From positions 14,335 to 78,334 of the forward strand of contig JBGAPF010000009.1 in the NCBI GenBank assembly GCA_044221445.1: a stretch of 64,000 bases of DNA, read 5' to 3'. The translations under genes and the position numbers were made by a program. The DNA comes from JBDHTS01 sp044221445. GTDB lineage: Bacteria; Pseudomonadota; Alphaproteobacteria; Micavibrionales; Micavibrionaceae. Under the pieces are notes generated by a model. It was not told the DNA's origin. It saw only the letters and a program-made list of their open reading frames with translations, and searched no databases. Positions 34,005 to 42,813 of this stretch are shown one piece after another; position 1 is the first letter of the stretch; each line of letters opens with the position of its first letter.

Positions 34005-36056
34005 TCAGGCGGCCTTGCTGTCCAGAAGCCCTTCCCGGCGCAGCAGGGCGTCCGGGTCCGGGTTGCGGCCGCGGAATCGCTTGTACAATATCGAGGGATG
34101 CTCGCTGCCGCCCTTGGCCAGGATTTCATGGCGGTAGGCGTTGGCGGTGGCGCGGTCATAAAGGCCGCGTTCCATGAACAGTTCAAACGTATCCGCATCC
34201 AGGACTTCCGCCCATTTGTAACTGTAATAGCCGGCGGCATATCCGCCGGCGAACAAATGGCTGAAGGATGCCGAGGCGGGGCCCGCCAGGCGCGGAAACA
34301 GCGATGTCTCTGCCAGCGCTTTATCCTCGAAGGTGGCGACGTCCTCGATGGCTGCGGGGTCGGCGGTATGCCAGGCCATGTCCATCAGGGAGAACCCAGT
34401 CTGGCGCAGCCCGGCCCATCCGATCATATAGTTGCGGGCGTTGTTCAGTTTATCGATCAGATCCTGCGGGATCGCATCACCGGTCTGGTAGTGACGCGCG
34501 AACAGGTCCAGCGTTTCGCGCTGATATGTCCAGTTTTCCTGAACCTGGGAAGGCAGCTCGACGAAATCCCACAATACGTTCGGGCTGGCCAGCGAAGGAT
34601 AGGTGACCTCCGACAGCAGCCCATGCACCGCGTGGCCCATTTCATGAAAAAGAGTTTCCACCTCTCCGTGGGTCAAAAGGGACGGACGCTCTTTCGTTGG
34701 CTTGGTGAAATTGCAGACGATGGCGATGATCGGCCGTTCTATTTTGCCGTGGAACAGGCCCTGGCTGCGATAGCTCGTCATCCACGCCCCTTCTTTTTTA
34801 CCTGTGCGCGGATGGAAGTCGGCGTAAAGCGTGCCGATGAAACGCCCGTCCGCTTCGTCCGTCACATCATAGGCGGTAACATCGGCGTGCCATACAGGAT
34901 AGTCTTTACTGGCTTTGAAACGGAGACCGAACAGGCGGCTGAAATGGCCGAAGCAGCCTTCGAGCACATTAGCGAGGGGGTAGTAAGGGCGGAAATCTTC
35001 CGACGTAAAAGCAAACAGGCTTTGCTTCATCTTTTCACCGTAATATCCTACATCCCAGGGCTGAAGACCTTCTTTCACGCCTTCTTTCCGCGCAAAATCC
35101 TGAAGCTGTTTCAGGTCGGCTTTTGCCGCCGGTTTGTAGGTGGTCACGAGACGGCGCAGAAACGTGTCAACCGCTTCCGGCCTTTCCGCCATGCGGCGTT
35201 CCAGAACGTAATGCGCATGGCTGGCATAGCCCAGCAGTTTAGCGCGCGCGTCGCGCAGGGAGACGATTTCTTTTATGACCGGCGCGTTGTCGTACTCGCC
35301 GCCCCAGGCGCGCGAGGCGAAGGCCCGCCAGATTTTTTCGCGCAAAGCCCGGTTGTCGGCATACTGGATAAAAGAGATGTAGCTGGGCGCGTCCAGTGTG
35401 AAAAGCCATTTATCCGGCTTTCCTTTTTCCTCCGCCATCGCCTTTGCACCTGCCACGGACGACTCTGGAAGCCCTGCCATGTCTGCGCTGTCGCTGATCC
35501 ACAACTCAAATCCTTCCGCCGATTTTTTGACGTTGTTCGAGAAAGACGGACCCAATACAGACATGCGCTGACTGATCTCGCGCATGCGCGCCTTGGCCAC
35601 TTCGTCCAGCTCAGCGCCGCCGCGGACGAAACCGCTATACGTTTCTTCCAGAAGCGTTTTCTGTTCCGGTGTCAGGTCAAGCGTGTCGATCTGCCTGAAG
35701 ACGGTGCGCACCTTTTCAAACAGGACGGGATCAAGCGCGACATCGCTGGAAAAGTCAGCGCCAAGCGGGCCAATTTTTTCCGCCAGATCCTGCAGCCCAT
35801 CGGTTCCGGCGGCAGACAGTTGGTTATAAAAGATCGATGTAACGATCCCCAGGGTTTCGCTCGCCGTTTCCAGGGCGACGATGGTGTTTTCAAAATCGGG
35901 TGCGGCTTTTTGGTTTTTGATAGCGTCGATATTCCGTCGTGCCTCCACGATCGCCGCTTCGACGGCTGGCAGATAGTGTTCCTCCCGGATCCGGTCGAAA
36001 GCCGGGGCATGGTTGGGAAGGCTTGATTCCTGCAACAGCGGATTTTCGGCGGACAT
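34005..36056 (-). CDS. M3-family oligopeptidase / dipeptidyl carboxypeptidase (Dcp/PrlC type)
   Basis: The product is about 683 residues. It contains ETLFHEMGHAVHGLLSEV (H-E-x-x-H zinc site, about residue 470) and the third ligand block DFVELPSQVQENW, plus the family end PDALLRREGLLD. It is a cytosolic zinc metallopeptidase degrading short peptides. It opens MSAENPLLQESSLPNHAPAFDRI from ATG 36056, preceded by AAAGGA; an upstream ATG (36086) is possible. Whether it is closer to Dcp or PrlC cannot be decided by eye. Confidence 0.93.
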   Translation of the reverse strand: MSAENPLLQESSLPNHAPAFDRIREEHYLPAVEAAIVEARRNIDAIKNQKAAPDFENTIVALETASETLGIVTSIFYNQLSAAGTDGLQDLAEKIGPLGADFSSDVALDPVLFEKVRTVFRQIDTLDLTPEQKTLLEETYSGFVRGGAELDEVAKARMREISQRMSVLGPSFSNNVKKSAEGFELWISDSADMAGLPESSVAGAKAMAEEKGKPDKWLFTLDAPSYISFIQYADNRALREKIWRAFASRAWGGEYDNAPVIKEIVSLRDARAKLLGYASHAHYVLERRMAERPEAVDTFLRRLVTTYKPAAKADLKQLQDFARKEGVKEGLQPWDVGYYGEKMKQSLFAFTSEDFRPYYPLANVLEGCFGHFSRLFGLRFKASKDYPVWHADVTAYDVTDEADGRFIGTLYADFHPRTGKKEGAWMTSYRSQGLFHGKIERPIIAIVCNFTKPTKERPSLLTHGEVETLFHEMGHAVHGLLSEVTYPSLASPNVLWDFVELPSQVQENWTYQRETLDLFARHYQTGDAIPQDLIDKLNNARNYMIGWAGLRQTGFSLMDMAWHTADPAAIEDVATFEDKALAETSLFPRLAGPASASFSHLFAGGYAAGYYSYKWAEVLDADTFELFMERGLYDRATANAYRHEILAKGGSEHPSILYKRFRGRNPDPDALLRREGLLDSKAA

Positions 36057-36127
36057 GACGGTTCCTTTAATGATTTGCTTTCGCAAAGGTGGCCGCGATA
36101 TAAGCGCTGGTCAAGCTTTGTTTGGAT

Positions 36128-37861
36128 ATGAACCCGCCTTTCAGCGAACGATTCGGGGATATTTATTTCTCCGGCGAGGACGGCCTCGCCGAAACGCGGC
36201 ATGTTTTCCTTAAAGGGAACGGGCTGCCCGAGGCGTGGCGGGAACGGTTGCGGTTCACAATAGCCGAGACGGGGTTCGGCACAGGGCTTAATTTCCTGGC
36301 CTCATGGATGCTGTTCGAGGCCACGGCGCCTGCAGATGCGGTTCTCGATTACATCGCCATCGAATTATATCCTTTAAGCGCATGTGACATACGGGAAGCG
36401 CTCGAACCGTGGGCCGCGGAATTCGAGGGACGGCTGGACGCGATGCTGTCCCAATGGCCGCTGCGCGTGCCGGGTTTTCACCGGCTGCATTTTCCACGCG
36501 TCAGGCTGACTCTCGTGTTCGACGATGTGAACGATGCGCTGCCCCAGCTTACCGTGCCGCGCGGTGTCGATTCCTGGTTTCTCGACGGTTTCGCGCCCGC
36601 GAAAAATCCTCAGATGTGGTCGGGCATTCTGTACGGCGAGATGGCGCGGCTCAGCGCCCCCGCCGCCACTGTCGCCACCTTCACTGCGGCGGGCGCGGTA
36701 CGGCGCGGACTGGCGGAGGCCGGTTTCCTGGTCGATAAGGTGCCGGGCTTCGGGCGTAAACGCGACATGACGGTGGCGCGTTTCGGGGGCAAGCATGTGC
36801 CCGAAACGAAACGGCCCGGTTCCGTGGCCGTGATCGGCGGCGGGCTTGCGGGCACGGCCTGCGCGGAAGCGCTCCAGCGCAGGGGGATCGAAACGGTAAT
36901 TTACGAGGCGGGTTCGTCGCTGGCCGCCGGCGCGTCGGGAAACAGGGTCGGCCTCTGCAACCCGCGTTTTTTTGCGCACCGGACGCCGCAATCGGATTTT
37001 TATGCCAGCGCCTACGCCATGGCGGCCAGACGGTTCGCGGGTATGAAAGATATCGGTTTCGTTTCCTGCGGCAGTCTGCATCTGGTCAATAGCAACGAAA
37101 AGGAAAAAAGATTTGTCTCTATGCAGGACAAATGGGGATGGGATAAAGCCCATTTGGATATATTAAGTGTATCCGAAGCATCTGAAAAGGCAGGCGTCGG
37201 GCTGACAAGGCCTTCATTATACCTTGCTGACTCCGGACAGGTCGATCTGGTGGCATTATGCAGAGCATATGCAAACGGAATAACCGTCCATACGGCCAAC
37301 TCGGCCGCAGCGCAGCAGTCGTGCGGCGGTCTGTGGACAGTGGGTGGGCGGTCGTTCGACGCGGTGGTGCTGGCCGGCGGACCTGGCATGGCGGCTACGA
37401 CCGCCCTGCCAGTTCATACCGTGCGCGGACAGGTTACGATGGTTCGCGCGACAGAAAAGAGTCTAGGGCTTAACGTCAACCTTTGCTACGGCGGTTACAT
37501 GTCCGCACCTTTCGAAGGAGTCCATATGGTTGGCTCCACTTTCCAGAAATGGCTGACGGATGCCAATCTGCGTTCAGAAGATGACGACGACAACCTGACC
37601 AGACTGGCAGAAAACGTTCCGGCCCTGGCCGGTCATTATGAAATAGTAGGATCGCGCGCCGCGTTGCGGCTGACGTCCCGCGATCATTTTCCTGTCGCTG
37701 GAAAACTGCAGGAAAACCTGTTCGTTTCGACCGCTCACGCGTCCCATGGCATTCTGTCAAGCCTTGCCTGCGGAGAAGTCCTGGCGGATATGATGGACTG
37801 CAGTCCGTCAAGCCTTTCCGGCGATTCGCTGCGGGCTTTAGCGCCAGACAGGTTTTTATGA
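36128..37861 (+). CDS. mnmC: Bifunctional tRNA mnm5s2U34 methyltransferase/FAD oxidoreductase MnmC
   Basis: MnmC completes 5-methylaminomethyl-2-thiouridine in tRNA. The N-terminal half has the SAM-dependent methyltransferase with ETGFGTGLNFLASW (about residues 45-58), IELYPLS and SWFLDGFAPAKNPQMW. The C-terminal half is an FAD oxidoreductase with VAVIGGGLAGTACAEALQRRG, GASGNRVGLCNPRF, VLAGGPGMA and SRAALRLTSRDHFPVAG. About 577 residues, slightly shorter than E. coli MnmC (668). The ATG at 36128 is preferred over TTG 36122. It faces the M3 peptidase divergently and is followed by a pilin gene. Confidence 0.95.
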   Translation: MNPPFSERFGDIYFSGEDGLAETRHVFLKGNGLPEAWRERLRFTIAETGFGTGLNFLASWMLFEATAPADAVLDYIAIELYPLSACDIREALEPWAAEFEGRLDAMLSQWPLRVPGFHRLHFPRVRLTLVFDDVNDALPQLTVPRGVDSWFLDGFAPAKNPQMWSGILYGEMARLSAPAATVATFTAAGAVRRGLAEAGFLVDKVPGFGRKRDMTVARFGGKHVPETKRPGSVAVIGGGLAGTACAEALQRRGIETVIYEAGSSLAAGASGNRVGLCNPRFFAHRTPQSDFYASAYAMAARRFAGMKDIGFVSCGSLHLVNSNEKEKRFVSMQDKWGWDKAHLDILSVSEASEKAGVGLTRPSLYLADSGQVDLVALCRAYANGITVHTANSAAAQQSCGGLWTVGGRSFDAVVLAGGPGMAATTALPVHTVRGQVTMVRATEKSLGLNVNLCYGGYMSAPFEGVHMVGSTFQKWLTDANLRSEDDDDNLTRLAENVPALAGHYEIVGSRAALRLTSRDHFPVAGKLQENLFVSTAHASHGILSSLACGEVLADMMDCSPSSLSGDSLRALAPDRFL

Positions 37862-37873
37862 TAGACTAAATCT

Positions 37874-38074
37874 ATGAAACGAACGCTCTTTTCATGGATA
37901 TCCTGCACGCGCGCCGCGACGGCGATTGAATATGCATTGATGGCGGGAGGCATCAGCCTGGTGATCGTTTCGGTCGTATTTTTCGCGGGCGACCGGATAA
38001 CCGCGATATTTTCGAAAGGCGGATCGGCGCTGCAGAGCGTGGTCTCGGGTATCAACGACCATTCCGCACGTTAG
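37874..38074 (+). CDS. Flp/Fap-family type IVb pilin
   Basis: The 66-residue product has a leader-like N-terminus (MKRTLFSWISCTRA) and the Flp motif ATAIEYALMAGGISLVIVSVVFF, in which Glu lies at +5 after the prepilin-like site, then an amphipathic C-terminus. This is the Flp-type pilin subunit of Tad pili. It lies alone between mnmC and wecA; no tad, rcp or cpa genes are present in the window. It may be an orphan or cover another locus. Confidence 0.85.
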   Translation: MKRTLFSWISCTRAATAIEYALMAGGISLVIVSVVFFAGDRITAIFSKGGSALQSVVSGINDHSAR

Positions 38075-38115
38075 GGCCCTTTATCGAAGGGCGCGTCTGT
38101 GGTTGTATACGCGTC

Positions 38116-39177
38116 ATGTCGGATAAGTTTTTCTATTTCATGGTCGAAGCCTTCCTGCTGGTCCTCGCGCTGACGCCGATGGCGCTCAAGCTTGCGTTCC
38201 GGTTCGATTTCCTTGACCGGCCGGGCGGGCGCAAGCGGCATAAGGACGCGGTGCCGCCGGTCGGCGGCCTGGTCATATTTCCAGTGTTCATGCTCCTTGC
38301 CGCTCATATTATCGAAGACTGGACGCGGTATGGGTGGTTTTATGCCGCCCTGACTTTGATTCTCGTCACCGGGGGGCTGGATGACCGGTTCAATATTGCG
38401 CCGCGCATCAAGTTTGCTGCGCAGTTCGTTGCGGCATTCGTCATAGTGGTGCCAGGTGGGGCGCAAGTGGTGTCGCTCGGCAATCTGCTCGGGTTCGGCA
38501 CGGTGTGGCTTGGGTTTATGAGCATTCCGTTTTCGATCATCGCGACCGTGCTGCTGATCAACGCCATCAATCTTATGGACGGCCTGGACGGCCTGGCCGG
38601 CGGGATGGGGGCGATCATTCTGGGACTGATGGCGTTCTGCGCCGCGCCGTCGGCGGAGGCAACCGAACTGATCGTCGCCTGTGGCGCGCTGGCGGGTTTC
38701 CTGGTTTTCAACATGCGCAGCCCGTGGCGCAGCCAGGCAAGGATTTTTCTGGGCGACGCGGGCAGCATGGCGATAGGTCTGGTGCTGTCCTGGTATGTGA
38801 TCCGGCTTGCAGGCGGCGCGACACCGATGATCCAGCCCGCCACCGCGGCATGGCTGCTTGCCTTGCCGATCATGGATACGTGCGGCCAGTTCGCGCGGCG
38901 GGTGCGCGAGGGACGGCATCCGTTTTCCGCCGACCAGTTTCATTTCCATTATCTGGTAGTCCAGGCCGGGCTTACGCCGGGCAAGGCGTCGGCGTTCATT
39001 CTGGGGATCATCTTTCTATATGGAATGATCGGGATGACGGGAATCGCGCTGGGCGTTTCGCCCTGGATCCTGATGTATGTATGGGCCGGCCTCCTGCTGA
39101 TCCATATCTATCTGGCGATGCGGCCCGACCGTTTTCGCAGGCTGATTGCGCGCGTCGTCAGGGCGCGAAAGGCATGA
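38116..39177 (+). CDS. WecA/TagO-type undecaprenyl-phosphate sugar-1-phosphate transferase
   Basis: The 353-residue membrane protein has about ten helices and the family signatures: FDFLDRPGGRKRHKDAVPPVGGL near the first loop, GGLDDRFNI (D-D-x-x metal site), NAINLMDGLDGLAGG (DGLDG, nucleotide/metal), RIFLGDAGSMAIG and HPFSADQFHFHYLV with the His-rich loop. It starts O-antigen or exopolysaccharide synthesis by moving a HexNAc-1-P to undecaprenyl phosphate. It is followed by a coupled glycosyltransferase (ATGA overlap). The sugar donor is uncertain. Confidence 0.9.
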   Translation: MSDKFFYFMVEAFLLVLALTPMALKLAFRFDFLDRPGGRKRHKDAVPPVGGLVIFPVFMLLAAHIIEDWTRYGWFYAALTLILVTGGLDDRFNIAPRIKFAAQFVAAFVIVVPGGAQVVSLGNLLGFGTVWLGFMSIPFSIIATVLLINAINLMDGLDGLAGGMGAIILGLMAFCAAPSAEATELIVACGALAGFLVFNMRSPWRSQARIFLGDAGSMAIGLVLSWYVIRLAGGATPMIQPATAAWLLALPIMDTCGQFARRVREGRHPFSADQFHFHYLVVQAGLTPGKASAFILGIIFLYGMIGMTGIALGVSPWILMYVWAGLLLIHIYLAMRPDRFRRLIARVVRARKA

Positions 39178-40298
39178 AGCTTATCTATGTGGTCACCGAA
39201 GACTGGTATTTCCTGTCCCATCGTCTTCCCACCGCGCGCGCGGCGCAGCGGGCAGGCTTTGATGTCGCGGTGATCGCACGCGACACGGGACGGTTCGCCG
39301 CCATAAAAAGCGAAGGGATGCGCGCCATTCCGTTTCCGTTCGAACGGCGCAGTCTCAATCCTTTTCGCGTTATCGCGGATATTGTCGGGCTGGTTCGTAT
39401 TTACCGCGAAGAAAAGCCGGACGTGCTGCACCATATCGCGATGAAGCCAGTCCTGTGCGGGTCTATTGCTGCAGGCTTTTCAGGCATAAGGAACGTCATC
39501 AACGCATTTCCGGGGCTGGGCTATGTCTTCACATCGGATGCGCGCCTGGCAAAATTGCTGCGCGGCATTCTGGTGCCTGTGTTCCGCTTTCTGCTGAAAC
39601 GCGACCGTCATATCGTCCTGCTGCAGAACGACGACGACCTAAAGCGTCTTTCGGCGTTGCGCATGATCCCGGAAAGGCAGAGCATTGTCATCCGGGGGTC
39701 GGGTGTCGATATGGACGCCTGGCCTGAAACGCCGTTGCCGCCGGTGGCGCCGGATTTTATCTGTGTCTTCGCGGGGCGGATGATCGGCATCAAGGGGCTG
39801 GAGACACTGAAGGCAGCGTTCGAACGTCTTGCGGCGACCCATCCTCATATCCGTCTCTGGCTTTGCGGCGCGCCCGATCCTTCCAATCCCGCCTCATGGT
39901 CGGACGGCGACATGCTGGCATGGGCGAAAACGCCCAATGTCGTTTACAAGGGGCAATGCGCGATGCAGGGCATATGGCCCCAGGCGCATCTGGCGATCCA
40001 GCCTTCCTGGGGGGGCGAGGGGATACCGAAATCAATGCTGGAAGCGGCGTCCTGCGGTCGCCCTTTCGTGGCGACCGACGTTCCGGGATGCCGCGAAGTG
40101 GCGCGGGACGGCGTCAACGGGCTGCTGGTGCCGCCGCGCGACGCGGAAGCCCTGGCCATGGCGGTGGCGCGGCTTGCGGATGACGAACGCCTCTGGCGAA
40201 GCCTGGCCGCGCGAAGCCGCGAGGTTGTCGCGCGCGACCTGTCCGCCGACGCCGTCGGCGCGCAGGCTGAAACTATGTACAGGCGGTTCTGTGGATAA
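39174..40298 (+). CDS. GT4-family glycosyltransferase
   Basis: The 374-residue product has a GT-B fold. It begins MKLIYVVTEDWYFLSHRLP and has PGLGYVFTS in the acceptor domain, FAGRMIGIKGLETLKAAFE in the hinge, and PSWGGEGIPKSMLEAASCGRPFVATDVPG (E-x7-E sugar-nucleotide site). The ATG overlaps the wecA stop (ATGA), so it probably adds the second sugar to the lipid-linked primer made by WecA. It is similar in length to PglA/WbpU-type HexNAc transferases; specificity is unassigned. The upstream open frame antisense/out-of-frame to wecA is not real. Confidence 0.88.
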   Translation: MKLIYVVTEDWYFLSHRLPTARAAQRAGFDVAVIARDTGRFAAIKSEGMRAIPFPFERRSLNPFRVIADIVGLVRIYREEKPDVLHHIAMKPVLCGSIAAGFSGIRNVINAFPGLGYVFTSDARLAKLLRGILVPVFRFLLKRDRHIVLLQNDDDLKRLSALRMIPERQSIVIRGSGVDMDAWPETPLPPVAPDFICVFAGRMIGIKGLETLKAAFERLAATHPHIRLWLCGAPDPSNPASWSDGDMLAWAKTPNVVYKGQCAMQGIWPQAHLAIQPSWGGEGIPKSMLEAASCGRPFVATDVPGCREVARDGVNGLLVPPRDAEALAMAVARLADDERLWRSLAARSREVVARDLSADAVGAQAETMYRRFCG

Positions 40299-40390
40299 AA
40301 GCAGGGACAACGCCTGTCACGCATTGACGCCTATATCCTGAAGTCCATAGCGTTTACTGTGAATAATTCCCTTACGAAAAGGCAGGGGTG

Positions 40391-41422
40391 ATGGATCGTA
40401 AACACTGGATGACGCTTCTGGCCGCTGGTTCCGCCTTATGCGTCGGAGCCTGCGGAGCGACCGCTTCGCCGCCAGCCCCGCAGGCCGCAGCTCCTGCTTC
40501 CGAACCACAGCCTGTTACCTTAGCATCGACCGCACCGCCCGAAGCGGTAAGCCCGGCCAGCAAAGCCCTTGACGAAAGCGCCAGCGAGCGGCTCGACGCG
40601 CTGGAAAAGCAGGTATCGGACCTGCGCAACGATATGAGTCTGATGATGCCGGCCCTGACCAAGCTGGTCAACGCCCAGCAGGATCTGCAGCAAGTGCTTG
40701 ACCGCATGGGGGCCGCAGCGAATGCCCCTCTGGCCAAAGCGGAGAAGACTGCCGACAATGCCGCCTCGGGGCCTGCCGTGCCCGTTAACGATGGCACAGA
40801 GGTGCCGCAGCCTTTGATGCCGGCGATCGCCAATCCCCAGGCGTTAGAGGAGTCTCTCAAGACGTCCTCGGCGGCTCCGCTGTCCCATAACGACATCCCC
40901 CCGCCCGCCCTGGAAAAAGGATTCGCGGCACCGTCCGCAGAGGCCATGCGCCAGTATGGCGCGGACGATGCGCTGGCGGCCGTCGAGCCCGCGTCGGGCG
41001 CGGCTGACATGCCGGTTGAAAACTCCCCTGCCGCCGCGGCGGGGCCAGAAGAGGCCGCCGCCGATGCGCCCGCTTCTGCAAGCGCTTTTTCAGTCAGCCA
41101 ACTGCGCTTCGGCGAACACGCCAGCATGACCCGGCTGGTCCTCGATGCGGATGGCAAAGTTCCCTATACCTATGAACTCGATAAGGATGGGACCGGTCTG
41201 ACGGTGCGTCTGCCCCAGACCGCCTGGAACGCGGCGGCGCAGGGCAGCGGGCTAAACAGGTCACCGGTGATCGATACGTATTCGGCGGCGCCGGACGGTC
41301 AGAACGGCACGATCCTGACCGTCCGCCTTAAAAAGCCGGTCAGCGTCAGCTGGGCCGATGTCCTCCCACCCTCGGGCGACGGCGGTAACCGTGTCGTCAT
41401 GGATCTTGCGCCCCGTTCTTAA
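40391..41422 (+). CDS. Lipoprotein with AMIN-like C-terminal domain
   Basis: The protein is about 343 residues from ATG 40391. It begins with a lipoprotein signal and lipobox LCVGAC. It continues with a Pro/Ala-rich stretch, a coiled coil (about residues 60-115, LDALEKQVSDLRNDMSL), another disordered Ala/Pro stretch, then a beta-rich C-terminal domain (about residues 240-343) beginning FSVSQLRFGEHASMTRLVLDADG and RLPQTAW. That pattern resembles an AMIN domain, which binds peptidoglycan or secretin-linked sites in AmiC/PilQ. It may localise to septa or cell poles. Identification of the domain is tentative. Confidence 0.6.
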   Translation: MDRKHWMTLLAAGSALCVGACGATASPPAPQAAAPASEPQPVTLASTAPPEAVSPASKALDESASERLDALEKQVSDLRNDMSLMMPALTKLVNAQQDLQQVLDRMGAAANAPLAKAEKTADNAASGPAVPVNDGTEVPQPLMPAIANPQALEESLKTSSAAPLSHNDIPPPALEKGFAAPSAEAMRQYGADDALAAVEPASGAADMPVENSPAAAAGPEEAAADAPASASAFSVSQLRFGEHASMTRLVLDADGKVPYTYELDKDGTGLTVRLPQTAWNAAAQGSGLNRSPVIDTYSAAPDGQNGTILTVRLKKPVSVSWADVLPPSGDGGNRVVMDLAPRS

Positions 41423-41542
41423 CCGGTTGTTTTTCTGTCAGTTTCGCAGATAATCGAAATGTCCACCATGACCCGCGAAGGGTTGGGGTCTGGCGAGCGT
41501 ATAGTCTTTACGGCAACCGATACAACAACCAGGAGTTCGAGA

Positions 41543-41881
41543 ATGAAAAAGATCCTTATGTCCGGCGCGGTCCTGATGCTGCTGGCCGCCCCTGCCATGG
41601 CCGAAGACAAAATGCCGCCGGGCGACGGCGCGCCGCCGCAGCACCAGGGCATGTTCGAACGGGCCGATGCTAACAACGACGGCAAGGTCTCGAAAGCCGA
41701 GTACAATGCCCAGCAGGAGAAATTCTTCGCCGAAACCGACAAGGACGGCAACGGCGAGCTGACAAAAGACGAAATGAAGGCGCGGCGCGAGGCGATGCGC
41801 GAAAAATTCAAGGCATGGCGCGACGCGCATCCCCGTAAGGAAGGCGCGCCCGGCATGAAGCACGACGAGAAGCCCGAATAA
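41543..41881 (+). CDS. Small periplasmic EF-hand protein
   Basis: The 112-residue product has a Sec signal (MKKILMSGAVLMLLAAPAMA) and two EF-hand loops, DANNDGKVSKAE and DKDGNGELTKDE, each with good Asp/Asn/Glu spacing, followed by a basic tail KAWRDAHPRKEGAPG. AGGAG lies 7 bases before ATG 41543. It precedes the ECF sigma gene by 22 bp, so it may be part of that unit and signal calcium or metal stress. It is distinct from the larger EF-hand protein at 12326. Confidence 0.85.
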   Translation: MKKILMSGAVLMLLAAPAMAEDKMPPGDGAPPQHQGMFERADANNDGKVSKAEYNAQQEKFFAETDKDGNGELTKDEMKARREAMREKFKAWRDAHPRKEGAPGMKHDEKPE

Positions 41882-41903
41882 GGCTGAAAGGCGAACGCCA
41901 ATC

Positions 41904-42506
41904 ATGAAGGCCCTGAAGGCTGCCATGCCGGATGAAGACAGCGACGAAAGCCTGATGCTCCGCATTGTGCAGGGAGACCATCAGGCTTTCGCGCAGCTTA
42001 CCCACCGCCATAGCGGGCGTTTCTATGCCCATGCCTGGCGGATGACGGGCAACAGGGCGGAAGCGGAGGACAGCGTGCAGGAGGCTTTCATGAAGCTATG
42101 GCGGAATCCGGCGTCGTTCGACGCGGGCAAGGGCCATAAATTCGTCACCTGGTTTTACCGTGTGGTGGGCAACGCCGCCATCGACCAGAAGCGCCGGAAA
42201 CGCGAAACGCCGGACACGGACGCGACGGAGCGGAGCATTGCGACCGCGCCGCTGCAGGACGAAACCTATCAGGACGACCGCCGGGCCGAGGCGCTGGAAG
42301 CCGCGATCCGGGACCTGCCTGAACGTCAGGCCACTGCACTGAACCTTTGCTTTTCCGAGGGCCTGAGCAATGCCGAGGCGGCGGAGGCGATGGAGATCAA
42401 GATCAAGGCGCTGGAGTCGTTGTTGATGCGCGCCAAGAAAGCACTGAAAGAACGGCTGGCCGACGATGGCTGGCTGGACAAGGAGACGAACCATGGACAC
42501 GCATGA
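41904..42506 (+). CDS. ECF RNA polymerase sigma factor
   Basis: The 200-residue product has sigma2 (DHQAFAQLTHRHSGRFYAHAWRMTGNRAEAEDSVQEAFMKLW and FVTWFYRVVGNAAIDQKRRK) and sigma4 (IRDLPERQATALNLCFSEGLSNAEAAEAM, then IKALESLLMRAKKALKERL). It is followed directly by a short membrane protein (14-bp overlap) and a CpxP-like protein, the usual gene order of an envelope- or metal-responsive ECF system. An alternative ATG at 41925 would trim 7 residues. Confidence 0.93.
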   Translation: MKALKAAMPDEDSDESLMLRIVQGDHQAFAQLTHRHSGRFYAHAWRMTGNRAEAEDSVQEAFMKLWRNPASFDAGKGHKFVTWFYRVVGNAAIDQKRRKRETPDTDATERSIATAPLQDETYQDDRRAEALEAAIRDLPERQATALNLCFSEGLSNAEAAEAMEIKIKALESLLMRAKKALKERLADDGWLDKETNHGHA

Positions 42507-42813
42507 AGACAGACAACTGGACGCCCTGTTGCGCAACCGCATGACGCCCTTGCCCCCGGAAGGGCTGGCCGAGCGCATCATTGCCCGGGCCGCGACCGAA
42601 GGGCGGGGCGCGCAGACGGTCATCCGGCTGAACCGCCGTCCTGGCTTCTGGGCCGAACTGATGCAGGCCTTTTACATACCGAAGCCGGCGCTGGCCTTCG
42701 CTGCGATCCTGCTGTTCGGCGTCATGATCGGGTTCGACATGGGCGGAATCACGGACGACAGCGCTGTCGGCGACTGGTCGAGCCTGTTTACCAGCGGGGA
42801 GGGATGGCTATGA
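42493..42813 (+). CDS. Single-pass membrane protein, candidate anti-sigma factor
   Basis: The 106-residue product from ATG 42493 (MDTHEDRQLDALLRNRM) has a cytosolic N-terminus with PLPPEGLAERIIARA, one hydrophobic helix (PALAFAAILLFGVMIGFDM), and a short periplasmic tail. The start overlaps the sigma stop by 14 bp and the end overlaps the CpxP-like gene by 4 bp. Single-pass membrane topology and position next to an ECF sigma gene suggest an anti-sigma factor. It lacks a zinc-binding HCC motif. Confidence 0.7.
   Translation: MDTHEDRQLDALLRNRMTPLPPEGLAERIIARAATEGRGAQTVIRLNRRPGFWAELMQAFYIPKPALAFAAILLFGVMIGFDMGGITDDSAVGDWSSLFTSGEGWL

Noticed and set aside
38505..39173. Long upstream part of the frame containing the 39174 glycosyltransferase
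   Set aside because: It is out-of-frame reading of wecA. The true start is ATG 39174, overlapping the wecA stop.
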